DNA of 64,000 bases from TMED23 sp964566055 (GTDB lineage Bacteria; Pseudomonadota; Alphaproteobacteria; Rhodospirillales; UBA2165): assembly GCA_964566055.1 (NCBI GenBank), contig CAZMHI010000007.1, positions 1 through 64,000 on the forward strand, written 5' to 3'. A program made the position numbers and the translations under genes. The notes beneath the pieces are model-generated. The model saw only the letters and a program-made list of their open reading frames with translations. It made no database searches and had not been told where the DNA came from. Of the stretch, positions 25,663 through 34,342 are shown piece by piece (the stretch's first letter is position 1; the number at the start of each line of letters is the position of its first letter).

Positions 25663-26625
25663 TTATTTATTCCCCTCTGAGCGCCACCAGTCGGCGGTTG
25701 TTTTTAAACCTTCCACCATAGTGAATGGTGGTTGCCAGCTTAACAGAGTCTGAATTTTACCGGTATCAACCGTGAGTGATCCGGCTAGCCGTTGGATCGC
25801 CCCCGATTTACCTGTCAAAGCGCCGGCTAAATTCAATAACCCCAACGGAATTCTGATTAGGCGTGAATTTTTGTTCAGCGAAGCCGCGATACTCTCGATC
25901 AGGACCGGGGTCGAAACCGCACCTTCATCGCTGACAAAAAAAGTTTGCCCGGCGGCATCCGGATGGGTTGCGACTGATACAATGGCATCCGCCAAATTAC
26001 CGACATAGATAAGACTGCGCTGATTTTGGATGGCGCCAAGCGGCAAGGGTGTTCCTCGATCTATGGCTTTGAGGAGCGTGAAGAAGTTGCCTTTTACGCC
26101 TGGTCCATACGCCAAAGGCGGACGCAAGATAACGATCTCCATAGACGTGGATTTAGAAACTTCCGCTAAGGCCTGTTCGGCTTCCCATTTGGATATGCCG
26201 TAAGGGTCTTCGGGCAGGGCCGGATCAGTTTCGCTAAATCCGGCAGGCGGGCTCAGCTCACCGGTAACCTTTGTCGTGCTTAGAAAGACAAATCGTTTGA
26301 CGCCGGCTGCTGCAGCTTGTTCGGCCAGGCGTTTTGTGCCCGCCGTGTTGACGCGGCGAAAATCCGCCAACGGATCTGCAGCCCGGTCCTTCATGATATG
26401 AACTCGGGCGGCCAGATGAATAACAATTTCGGCGCCGGACACGGTTTGCGACCAATCAGTTTCCGGACCGAACTCGGGGATGTGATAAAGCGGCACACGC
26501 TCCGGACCCGCGCCCAGATCAGATGTGCGGGTTGTACCGGTCAGCATGTGATCCGCTTGGCGGAGCTGTTTACACAAAGCAGTACCGACAAACCCCGTGA
26601 CTCCCGTGATGAGAATTTTGCTCAT
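25663..26625 (-). CDS. NAD-dependent epimerase/reductase, WbpV/WreQ-like
   Basis: 320-residue extended SDR with the glycine motif GVTGFVGTAL (8-17) and active-site YGISK (Y-x-x-x-K) after a STTKV serine stretch. It resembles WbpV/WreQ, which reduce the 4-keto intermediate to UDP-QuiNAc, rather than GalE. Its start overlaps the end of the glycosyltransferase gene upstream by four bases (ATGA), and that gene overlaps the sugar-P transferase gene likewise, giving a three-gene coupled operon. A 4-epimerase function is the alternative. Confidence 0.8.
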   Translation of the reverse strand: MSKILITGVTGFVGTALCKQLRQADHMLTGTTRTSDLGAGPERVPLYHIPEFGPETDWSQTVSGAEIVIHLAARVHIMKDRAADPLADFRRVNTAGTKRLAEQAAAAGVKRFVFLSTTKVTGELSPPAGFSETDPALPEDPYGISKWEAEQALAEVSKSTSMEIVILRPPLAYGPGVKGNFFTLLKAIDRGTPLPLGAIQNQRSLIYVGNLADAIVSVATHPDAAGQTFFVSDEGAVSTPVLIESIAASLNKNSRLIRIPLGLLNLAGALTGKSGAIQRLAGSLTVDTGKIQTLLSWQPPFTMVEGLKTTADWWRSEGNK

Positions 26626-27857
26626 GTTTGGCGTTTTCCCGCTATAGCCTTGTCAAAAACTGCGATCATTTCTTCAGCTTGGACGGCCCGGGAATGTTTG
26701 GGGGCGGCGGCCAAGGAATTTTGTGCCAGACGTTCCCTCAACGATTTGTCCTCAAATAATTTAACACTTGCCTCGGCGAGCGCCGCTGGATTTTCCGGCA
26801 GCACCCACAGGCCGGCCTCGTGACCGTCTAGAATCTCGCGCGCCTCGCCATCCGGCACGCTCAGCAAGATCGGTAACCCCATCGCCATGGCTTCAAATAT
26901 TTTGGATGGAATGACTTCGGCAAAAGCAGGTGAGTCTTTCAAATGAACCAAAGCGATATCACAAAGGCTCCAAACCGCCGGCATTTTCTCTTTTGGCTGC
27001 ATCGGCAAAAAAATCACATTATTTAGAGATTTCTGCCGGGCGGTTTCCAGCAGCATCTCCCGTTCCGCGCCGGCGCCGGCCAATAAAAACCGGATACCAT
27101 CATGATCTTTGAGTTTTTCAGCCGCCTCCAGCACATTGGTAAGGCCATGCGCCATACCATGTGTGCCGACATAGCCAATGACAAATTTGTCCGCCACCTG
27201 CCATTCCTGCGCTAGATCGGGATCTCTTTCCTGCGGCGCATAGCGTGGCAGATCAACACCGTTGAGCACGACATCAATTTTATCTTCGTCGATCCCCCGG
27301 CTGATTAGATTTCTCCTGAACGCCTGAGTTAGAGCCGCCACCTGGGCCGAACGGCGATATAGAAACAGCTCGAATTTCTCAACGAGGCTAAGAAGAATAC
27401 CTTTCTTCATTGCGCCGACAGCGGCAATGGACGTTGGCCAAAGATCACCGAGTTCAAAAATAAACGGCAGGCGCCGGCAGGCGCCGATAGCCCAGCCGGC
27501 GACGGCGGCAAAGAACTGCGGTGAAGTGGCGGCGACGATATCCGGGCGCGGCTGGAACAAACCTGTAATAAATCCCATGACGCCGAAACTTAGGAAATCC
27601 AGCGACCGGCGTATGACGCCACGATTTGCGGAAATATAGGATTTAACCCTGACGACAGTGATCCCCGACATATCTTCGGTTTGGCGCCAGCGATTTTGAT
27701 AGCCTTCAAACAAAGCGCCTTGAGGAAAGTTGGGCGCACACGTTATGACCGTAACCTGATGACCGGCTTTGACCCAATAAAGAGCGCGCTCATAAACGCG
27801 GGTTGCTGCCGCATTGGTCTCCGGTGGAAAATTTTCAGTTAAAAAAAGAATTTTCAT
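26622..27857 (-). CDS. Glycosyltransferase family 4, WbuB-like
   Basis: 411-residue GT-B glycosyltransferase. The N terminus has FLTENFPPETNAAATRVYE, and the C-terminal nucleotide-sugar domain has FVIGYVGTHGMAHGL, FLLAGAGAERE and the E-x7-E-like VIPSKIFEAMAMGLPIL. It resembles WbuB, an L-fucosamine transferase that acts as second transferase in O-antigen assembly. By context it should add the second sugar to the lipid-linked first sugar made by the gene just upstream. 4-base overlaps on both sides indicate translational coupling. Confidence 0.85.
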   Translation of the reverse strand: MKILFLTENFPPETNAAATRVYERALYWVKAGHQVTVITCAPNFPQGALFEGYQNRWRQTEDMSGITVVRVKSYISANRGVIRRSLDFLSFGVMGFITGLFQPRPDIVAATSPQFFAAVAGWAIGACRRLPFIFELGDLWPTSIAAVGAMKKGILLSLVEKFELFLYRRSAQVAALTQAFRRNLISRGIDEDKIDVVLNGVDLPRYAPQERDPDLAQEWQVADKFVIGYVGTHGMAHGLTNVLEAAEKLKDHDGIRFLLAGAGAEREMLLETARQKSLNNVIFLPMQPKEKMPAVWSLCDIALVHLKDSPAFAEVIPSKIFEAMAMGLPILLSVPDGEAREILDGHEAGLWVLPENPAALAEASVKLFEDKSLRERLAQNSLAAAPKHSRAVQAEEMIAVFDKAIAGKRQT

Positions 27858-28843
27858 GATTTTTCCGGGCTGCCCCGCATAAATAACAGGAGACCGACAA
27901 CCACGAGAACAGCCCCGCCAATAGCCGGTATGGGCTGGGTCACCGATAGAAGTGCAAGCCCGATCAGCAACACATTAGCGACGCCAATAACTGTAGTGAC
28001 CTTGGCATGGCTTAACCCGCGCTGGGTTGCCTGTTGATAATAATGGTTGCGATGGGCTAGCCAGACTTTTTCACCGCGCAACCCCCGGCGGGTTAAAGTA
28101 ATCGTTGCATCGGCGAGATAGTAAAGCGGCAGTATTAGGGCAGCTGGCCAAATCGGACTGGCAAGAATTTCCAACAATAGCCAGCCCAATAAAAAGCCCA
28201 AGGGGACACTGCCGACATCGCCGAGAAATATTTTTGCCGGCTGCCAATTCCACCACAAAAATCCGAGCGCTGCCGCAGCAACAGACAGGCCTAATAATCC
28301 GTGAGCCGTTTGGGTCGCTCCTAATATCATCAGCAGGAACACGCCGAGACCGATGCAGCTCGACTCCACGGCGGTGATGCCGTCAATACCATCCATAAAA
28401 TTAAACAGATTGATGAACCATACCCAAAGCAGGACAGCGATCAAATTGTCGAGCCAAAAAGGTACTAGGCCATGAAAGTAAAGTGCTGAAGAGGGCATCA
28501 GCCATAATACCGCGCCGACTGCAATGAATTGAGAAATTAGACGAAGGGCCGGGGACAGTCCTCGAAGATCATCGGCCCAAGAAACAAATCCAATAAAAAT
28601 TGTCGCGAGAATGAGCCATTGAAAGGCGGCAAAATTGTCACCTAACGACAATACCCAGGCGGCAAGGAGGACCACGACCACGGCCAGCCCACCGCCTCTC
28701 GGTGTTGGCGTGTCGTGGCTTGAGCGTTCATTGGGATCGTCGACGATACCCCGGGTTCTTAACTGCCGCAAAATCAACCCAGTGGCCGCCAAACTAACCA
28801 GCGCCGTGCCGAAAAAAAGAAAAGCGATATGAACCATTGTCAT
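27854..28843 (-). CDS. Undecaprenyl-phosphate sugar-1-phosphate transferase (WbpL/WecA family)
   Basis: 329-residue polytopic inner-membrane enzyme (about 10-11 TM) of the PNPT family, joining a sugar-1-phosphate to undecaprenyl phosphate on the cytoplasmic face. Signatures: DDPNERSSHDTPTPRGGG (35-52), WADD (89-92), NFMDGIDG (148-155), FLGDVGS (206-212) and a late HRNHYYQ. The order with the dehydratase and WbpV-like reductase points to UDP-QuiNAc or UDP-FucNAc as donor (inference). It is the first gene of the coupled run 28843 to 25663. Confidence 0.92.
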   Translation of the reverse strand: MTMVHIAFLFFGTALVSLAATGLILRQLRTRGIVDDPNERSSHDTPTPRGGGLAVVVVLLAAWVLSLGDNFAAFQWLILATIFIGFVSWADDLRGLSPALRLISQFIAVGAVLWLMPSSALYFHGLVPFWLDNLIAVLLWVWFINLFNFMDGIDGITAVESSCIGLGVFLLMILGATQTAHGLLGLSVAAAALGFLWWNWQPAKIFLGDVGSVPLGFLLGWLLLEILASPIWPAALILPLYYLADATITLTRRGLRGEKVWLAHRNHYYQQATQRGLSHAKVTTVIGVANVLLIGLALLSVTQPIPAIGGAVLVVVGLLLFMRGSPEKS

Positions 28844-28928
28844 ATCGCTTGTATAGCCGAGAAAACCTAAAAATTAAATAAGGGGAATTTAATTGCTCAA
28901 AGAATATTTTCCTGAGCTGCCGGCCCGT

Positions 28929-29990
28929 TTATTGTTCGCCGGTGTATACATCATCTGTCCAGGATAGGAACCGGGCCAGACCATCTTCAAATCCAACAAT
29001 TGGCTCGAAGTCCAACTGCAGATGAGCTTTGCGGATGTCTGGGCTGCGTCGCATGGGCTCATCCGCCGGATAACTGTCCGGATATTCAATCAAATCATAT
29101 TTGATTTCATTTTGTGAGACATTTTTGAGAGCTTCAGCCAAATCCACCATCGAAACTTCTGGTTTTGGATTACCGATATTATAGGCTTCACCTGGGACGC
29201 CTTTCAAAATTACCAGAAAAAACCCGACCAGGGCATCGGTGATATAGCAAAATGTCCTGGTTTGAGTGCCATCACCATAAATATGCAAGGGATCACCAGC
29301 TTTGATACGACTGGCGAAATTTGGCAGCACCCGGTAATCCGTTTCCTGCATGCCCGGGCCAAATACATTGAATGGCCGGATGGTATTGGTCTTGGTGCCG
29401 TTTTGGGTGTGATATATATAGCAAAGGGTTTCACCCACGCGCTTGCTTTCATCGTAGCAAGCTCGGGGTCCCTGACACGAAACATTGCCGCGATAGCTTT
29501 CCTGCATCGGGACGTGCTTGGCATCGGGATCACCATAAATTTCACTGGAAGAGAAAAAAGTAAACCGGGCATCTGATTTTTCAGCCAATTCCAGCATGTT
29601 CCGAGTGCCGGTTATGGCAACTTCTAAAGTCTCCAACGGATAAGCGCGATAATAAAACGGGCTGGCAATGCCGGCAGCATGGATGACATAGTCCAATTTT
29701 TCCGCATATTCAAAGGGTTGAATGACATCATGCTGAACAAATTCGATATTATCGAAATCTGGAATCTGAGAGCCTTCCTGACCAGCAGTAATAAGGTTAT
29801 CAAGCACCAGTAGTTTGACAGGCGTCTTCAATACTTCCTGATTCAGCCGATTAAATACCTCCATAAAATAACGGCCTAAAAAACCTCGCCCACCGGTTAG
29901 CAGGACAGTTTTGCCAGAAAAATCTTTAGCCGCATCGCTGACGCGCCCGACGACTTCATCAATGTCGCTTTGGAGAGAAAAATTTTGCAA
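28929..29990 (-). CDS. NAD-dependent epimerase/dehydratase, UDP-glucuronate decarboxylase type
   Basis: 353-residue extended SDR with GGRGFLGRYF, FFSSSEIYGDP, ACYDESKR (Y-x-x-x-K) and RPFNVFGPGM, a set typical of UDP-xylose synthase/UDP-glucuronate decarboxylase relatives. It would yield a UDP-pentose or 4-keto sugar for the polysaccharide. It has an N-terminal extension of about 25 residues before the nucleotide motif. One base separates its start from the end of the C-methyltransferase gene upstream, so the two are probably co-translated, and the methylated sugar may derive from its product. Confidence 0.83.
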   Translation of the reverse strand: MQNFSLQSDIDEVVGRVSDAAKDFSGKTVLLTGGRGFLGRYFMEVFNRLNQEVLKTPVKLLVLDNLITAGQEGSQIPDFDNIEFVQHDVIQPFEYAEKLDYVIHAAGIASPFYYRAYPLETLEVAITGTRNMLELAEKSDARFTFFSSSEIYGDPDAKHVPMQESYRGNVSCQGPRACYDESKRVGETLCYIYHTQNGTKTNTIRPFNVFGPGMQETDYRVLPNFASRIKAGDPLHIYGDGTQTRTFCYITDALVGFFLVILKGVPGEAYNIGNPKPEVSMVDLAEALKNVSQNEIKYDLIEYPDSYPADEPMRRSPDIRKAHLQLDFEPIVGFEDGLARFLSWTDDVYTGEQ

Positions 29991-29991
29991 T

Positions 29992-31239
29992 TCAATAAAT
30001 CCTTACATTAGGCAGCGGCACTATAAAATGTCCGCCGCCATCAAGATATTTTTGGTGATTAGCCATAATTTGTGGTGCAAAGTTCCAGGCCAACAAAACG
30101 ACATAATCTGGTCGTTTTGCATAAATAGCGTCACCGGCTAGAACGGGAATATGAAGTCCCGGACTGTATAATCCCTGTTTTAGTGGAGAATCGTCGGCGA
30201 TGAAATCAATAATATCAGGCCCAATGCCAAAATGATACATAAGCGTTGTCGCTTTAGCTGGGGCACCAAAACCAGCGATTGATTGACCTTTCGATTTCAA
30301 ATCTGTCACCAGATCAACCAATTCGTCACGCAGCGCATCTATTTTTTTTGCGTAGCCTGTCCAAGTAACTGACTTATCGAGCCCCAACTGCTTTTCGTAG
30401 TCGACCAGTTCAGTAATTGAGCCGTCAGCCTTGTGAGGTCCGCCGCTTAATTGCACCATGCCGCGTATACTGCCACCATGGCTGTCAATTCGTTTGGCGG
30501 CAAAAAAATCCATATCCTTTGAGGAGAAAAAATTCACCAAAGGTATGATAGAATGATAGGCGACATGTTCGTGATAGATGGTATCGAAAAGCGTTTGTTC
30601 AAAGACATCACCCAGGTAAGACACTTCAAAGACAAATACGCCGTCAGGTGTCAGCAAGGATCGTATGCTGTCGGTGATACCCGAAAGGTCATCGGCATGG
30701 GCAAACACATTATTAGCAGTAATTAGGGAAGCCGGGCCTTTTTCTTTTCTGATCCGATCAGCTATTTTTTGGTCAAAAAATTCGGGCCAGGTTTCGATGC
30801 CGTTCTTTGTTGCAGCCTCAGCAATTGAGCGTGCCGGATCAATGCCAAGAATATTTACACCTTTTTGCTCAAACTTTTCAAGCAATGTGCCGTCGTTGGA
30901 ACCGATATCGACCACAAGATTACCTGCCGATAAAGCAAATCGATCAACACTGGATTCTGCATAATCTTCGAAATGTTTTACAAAACTAGCCGATGTTCCT
31001 GAAACATAGACGTAGTTTCGAAATAGTTCAGCGGGATCCACCACATCCAACAATTGCAGATGAGAACATTCTTCACAAAAATTCAAATCAAGCGGATAGA
31101 CCTGTTGTGTCTCATCAAGCTGCTCGCTGGCGACAAAGGCATTGGCTGGCGGTGTAGGCGTTAGCGAAAACACTTCGGTCAAAGATTTGCTTTCACAAAG
31201 CCTGCATGTTGACCGGCGGTTATGGTGGTTGGAAGACAA
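29992..31239 (-). CDS. Sugar C-methyltransferase (TylCIII/NovU family)
   Basis: 415-residue three-part enzyme: an N-terminal zinc-binding module (CRLCESK, 12-18 region, and FCEECSHLQL), a SAM-binding domain with VVDIGSNDGTLLEKF, and a C-terminal Methyltransf_14 domain with AGFGAPAKATTL and VVLLAWNFAPQIM. This architecture is that of C-methyltransferases making branched-chain deoxysugars from 4-keto nucleotide sugars. It suggests that the glycan holds a branched sugar (inference). It lies between the cupin gene upstream (29 bases) and the decarboxylase-type SDR downstream (1 base). Confidence 0.87.
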   Translation of the reverse strand: MSSNHHNRRSTCRLCESKSLTEVFSLTPTPPANAFVASEQLDETQQVYPLDLNFCEECSHLQLLDVVDPAELFRNYVYVSGTSASFVKHFEDYAESSVDRFALSAGNLVVDIGSNDGTLLEKFEQKGVNILGIDPARSIAEAATKNGIETWPEFFDQKIADRIRKEKGPASLITANNVFAHADDLSGITDSIRSLLTPDGVFVFEVSYLGDVFEQTLFDTIYHEHVAYHSIIPLVNFFSSKDMDFFAAKRIDSHGGSIRGMVQLSGGPHKADGSITELVDYEKQLGLDKSVTWTGYAKKIDALRDELVDLVTDLKSKGQSIAGFGAPAKATTLMYHFGIGPDIIDFIADDSPLKQGLYSPGLHIPVLAGDAIYAKRPDYVVLLAWNFAPQIMANHQKYLDGGGHFIVPLPNVRIY

Positions 31240-31268
31240 CTTATATACGACTTTCAGAAGAGGTAGAG

Positions 31269-31742
31269 TTACCGGTCGCCTGTTTCCGGCGTCCAGCTCG
31301 CAAGGCCATCCGTTGATACCATATCCACCCGGACGACGTCAGCTTCATAAGATTCCTGATCCCGCGGGTTTCTGGATAAAGTTAAAAATACGGTATCAAC
31401 TGGAAATCTCATGCCATGGTCAATCAGGGGCGGAGTAAATACCATCTCACCTTCATTGACGAGAATAATCTCTGGTTCTTGATCACTGCCGGTAGGACGA
31501 TGAAGATATTCAATTGTACCGGACACCACATAGCAATAGTGCCAATCAGTTTTGTGATAATGATTGGCGCGGAGTGACCCCGCTTTGGATTCGATCATCA
31601 CGGCACTTTTCATCATGATGTCAACCAGCGGCTGGATGCTGCCACGACCATCAACAAACGGTTTTTCCAGTTTAACCACACCGTGAGCTGGCCAAGTGGC
31701 TTTTTCTTCATCCGTCACGGGGATTAATTCAATATCTGTCAT
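31269..31742 (-). CDS. Cupin-fold protein, sugar isomerase-like
   Basis: 157-residue small cupin with the metal-binding pattern RANHYHKTDWHYCYVVSG and a second strand motif DHGMRFP. Similar small cupins sit next to sugar C-methyltransferases and SDRs in deoxysugar clusters, where they act as 3,4-ketoisomerases, epimerases or accessory proteins. It is the first gene of the 31742 to 28929 run. The exact reaction is not readable. Confidence 0.72.
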   Translation of the reverse strand: MTDIELIPVTDEEKATWPAHGVVKLEKPFVDGRGSIQPLVDIMMKSAVMIESKAGSLRANHYHKTDWHYCYVVSGTIEYLHRPTGSDQEPEIILVNEGEMVFTPPLIDHGMRFPVDTVFLTLSRNPRDQESYEADVVRVDMVSTDGLASWTPETGDR

Positions 31743-31948
31743 TTCTTTTAACTCTTCGATCGAAACTGCCGATCATTCCATTGTGCTGCTAAGCAATTTA
31801 GTCTAAGCAACCATTATAGATAAAGGTGTAATCTGCTTATCCACTTTATCGATGGTAAGCCAGAAGATGACAAGGCATAATTGAGCACTTCTACCAACAA
31901 ATCATGGCGTTTTTTAGCGTCTCAGATCGGTGGCAAGGGTAGTTTAGA

Positions 31949-32929
31949 ATGACGGTACTTTTAACCGGAGCGGCAGGTTTTATCGGCTATCATGTGGCCG
32001 AAGCACTGCTGGAGCGAGGTGAAACAGTTGTTGGGGTGGATAATCTCAATGATTATTATGAGATATCGTTAAAAGAGAAGCGCCTCGAAAATTTAAAAAA
32101 ACATAACGGGTTTATGTTTCAAAAACTTGATATCGCCAATCGCGAGGAAGTTGAAAAACTATTTACCGATCATAAGGACATAACCCGGATTCTTCACCTT
32201 GCGGCACAAGCCGGTGTGAGATATTCGCTTGAAAATCCCTACAGTTATACACGGTCAAATATTGAGGGACAGTTGGTATTGCTTGAGGCGGTCCGCGAAA
32301 TTGCCGAGCTCAGGCATTTTGTTTATGCCTCATCTTCATCAGTCTATGGTGCCAATACGAAACTGCCTTATGCCGTGGAGGACCGGACCGATGAGCCGCT
32401 ATCGGTTTATGCAGCGACGAAAAAATCTGTTGAAGTATTGAGCCATGCCTATTCTCACCTCTATGGGTTACCGCTCACCGGACTTAGATTTTTTACTGTC
32501 TATGGTCCCTGGGGCCGGCCTGATATGGCCTATCATTTGTTTACTAAGAAAATGATTCAAGGTGAACCCATACCGATTTTTAACAACGGAGAAATGCGGC
32601 GAAATTTTACCTATATAGATGATGTTGTGTCTGGAGTTATCAGCTGCCTATACGCCGATTTTGCTTCGGAAGGAAGCGCAAAAACTCTCAACCGGATTTA
32701 TAACATCGGTAATAATCGAAGTGAAAACCTGATGGATTTTATCAAGGAAATTGAAGGGGCCATCGGCGTTTCAGCCGAATATGATTTTCAACCGATGCAG
32801 CCCGGTGACGTCAAGGAAACAGTGGCTGATATTTCTACTTCCGTTCAGGATTTCGGCTTTGCGCCAAAAACATCCATCCAACAGGGCATCCCAAAATTTG
32901 TCGAATGGTACCGTTCTTACTACGAATAG
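31949..32929 (+). CDS. UDP-glucuronate 4-epimerase-like SDR
   Basis: 326-residue extended SDR: GAAGFIGYHVAEALL, DNLNDYYEISLK, SSSVYGANTKLPY, YAATKKS (Y-x-x-x-K) and RFFTVYGPWGRPDMA. The DNLNDYY and GPWGRPDMA stretches mark the UDP-glucuronate/galacturonate 4-epimerase branch (CapI/LpsL). Product UDP-GalA would be a substrate for amidation by the AsnB-like enzyme at 35266 (inference). It is one of few plus-strand genes in the locus, and its end overlaps the end of the radical SAM gene by 10 bases. Confidence 0.9.
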   Translation: MTVLLTGAAGFIGYHVAEALLERGETVVGVDNLNDYYEISLKEKRLENLKKHNGFMFQKLDIANREEVEKLFTDHKDITRILHLAAQAGVRYSLENPYSYTRSNIEGQLVLLEAVREIAELRHFVYASSSSVYGANTKLPYAVEDRTDEPLSVYAATKKSVEVLSHAYSHLYGLPLTGLRFFTVYGPWGRPDMAYHLFTKKMIQGEPIPIFNNGEMRRNFTYIDDVVSGVISCLYADFASEGSAKTLNRIYNIGNNRSENLMDFIKEIEGAIGVSAEYDFQPMQPGDVKETVADISTSVQDFGFAPKTSIQQGIPKFVEWYRSYYE

Positions 32930-33915
32930 GTCCGGTGATCCATATCGGCGACGACTTTTGATTGACCGTATTCCCGTCCTTCAATATTTGTCCAAACGAG
33001 AGACTCAGGTAGATCGTATAACTGGTCACAATTGGCGCAGTAGGAAATATCGTCATATCGATTTTCACTATGGGCATCACGCAGCTTTTCGTAAGGTACT
33101 CCTGATACGATTTCTGCGATGGACTGGGTATCAAGATGCCCAAGTACGGCTTCTGAATCTTTACCTAATACCATACAACAGGCAACGACCGCCGCCGTAT
33201 GACCATCCAATCCACCGGCACGTACCTGCAAAAGCGGTGAAAAGGGCCGGCCGCAGGACCGGCGGATGCCGGAAGAAGCAACCATGGCCTCCCGGTGATA
33301 GCCGAGCTCTACTTCACTGCCGGCCCAATTGTGCATCAGCCAGATCTCGCTTTTGGCGCCGGTATAGTCAGACCAATTTTGCCGGTATAACTCAATTTCC
33401 TGAGCCTTATTTTCAACATCGGTTATAAGGTGGTGAATGTGTACGTCAGACTGTCCCCCCATTTCGGTGTTAAGATCGACAAAGCGTTTCACATTCTCAC
33501 GGACCTTATCAAAAGTATCCATACTCATCCAATAAGCGTAAGAATCACGGTCATACCCAATGCAGGAAATGCGCAAAGTATCAATACCAGCTTCGATGAG
33601 TTCTCGCGAAATATCTTCAGTCAGCCGATAGCCATTGGTGAAAGAAAGACACTTGATGTTCTTACTTTTCACATAATCTACATAACGCGCCATATCCCGA
33701 TTGAGGGTTGGTTCGCCCGAACCATGCAAAGAAACGGTGTCTAAATCATACTGTAGGGCGTCATCAACGATTTTGGTAAAAACATCGAAAGGTAACTTCT
33801 TGAGAAAATCTTTTTCGCGTCCATCAGTTTGCGGGCACATTGGACAAGTGTAATTGCAGCCGCCATTGAGCTCTAAATCCAACTGCTTGATAATTATTTT
33901 TTCCGGTACTGGCAC
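32920..33915 (-). CDS. Radical SAM/SPASM-like enzyme
   Basis: 331-residue radical SAM protein with the 4Fe-4S motif C20-x3-C24-x2-C27 (GGCNYTCPMC), the GSGEPTLN Gly-rich SAM-contact strand, and further C-terminal cysteines (RRSCGRP, VACCM, YCANC) consistent with a SPASM-type auxiliary cluster. It starts with GTG. Genes of this class occur in polysaccharide loci without an assigned reaction; sugar oxidation, epimerisation or deoxygenation are possible. It lies directly after the CBS-pair and kdsA genes (7-base gap to CBS), which suggests co-transcription with Kdo genes. Confidence 0.85.
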   Translation of the reverse strand: MPVPEKIIIKQLDLELNGGCNYTCPMCPQTDGREKDFLKKLPFDVFTKIVDDALQYDLDTVSLHGSGEPTLNRDMARYVDYVKSKNIKCLSFTNGYRLTEDISRELIEAGIDTLRISCIGYDRDSYAYWMSMDTFDKVRENVKRFVDLNTEMGGQSDVHIHHLITDVENKAQEIELYRQNWSDYTGAKSEIWLMHNWAGSEVELGYHREAMVASSGIRRSCGRPFSPLLQVRAGGLDGHTAAVVACCMVLGKDSEAVLGHLDTQSIAEIVSGVPYEKLRDAHSENRYDDISYCANCDQLYDLPESLVWTNIEGREYGQSKVVADMDHRTYS

Positions 33916-33922
33916 GGCTTAT

Positions 33923-34342
33923 CTAAATATCCATCACCGCTTTTATGGCCGGATGAAGATGCAGCAAACCGAGAAATTTTCCATCGCTTTCAGCTATAAC
34001 AGGTAAATCCCAAATCTCCTTTTCCTCCATGAGTATAACGGCCTCGCTGAGGGAGGCTGTGTCACCGATCGAGGTAAAAGTTGATGTGGCGTGGACGATT
34101 ATGTCGTCCACAAACAATGCGGCAAACGGCTTTTGTGATTTCAGCAATAACCGGCGAACATCGCCGTCGGTGAAAATACCGATCAATTTATCATTCTCAT
34201 CAATGACACATACCACGCCCAGACGATATTTATTCATCTCTTCCAGTGCCTGTTTCAACAGCGTTGTCGGCGGCAATGCCGGCACGCGTTCAGGTGGCAA
34301 CAGGACGTCTTTGACTTTTAAATCAGTCGTCGAGATGGACAC
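33923..34342 (-). CDS. Stand-alone CBS-domain pair, KdsD/KpsF C-terminal-like
   Basis: 139-residue protein made only of two CBS motifs. The first contains GVVCVIDENDKLIGIFTDGDVRR, whose GIFTDGD-[LV]-RR core is characteristic of the CBS half of arabinose-5-phosphate isomerase (KdsD/KpsF). The catalytic SIS half is missing and no SIS reading frame is found beside it. It starts with GTG and overlaps the end of kdsA by 20 bases, so it is translationally coupled. Likely a regulatory subunit or nucleotide sensor for Kdo-type synthesis (inference). Confidence 0.82.
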   Translation of the reverse strand: MSISTTDLKVKDVLLPPERVPALPPTTLLKQALEEMNKYRLGVVCVIDENDKLIGIFTDGDVRRLLLKSQKPFAALFVDDIIVHATSTFTSIGDTASLSEAVILMEEKEIWDLPVIAESDGKFLGLLHLHPAIKAVMDI

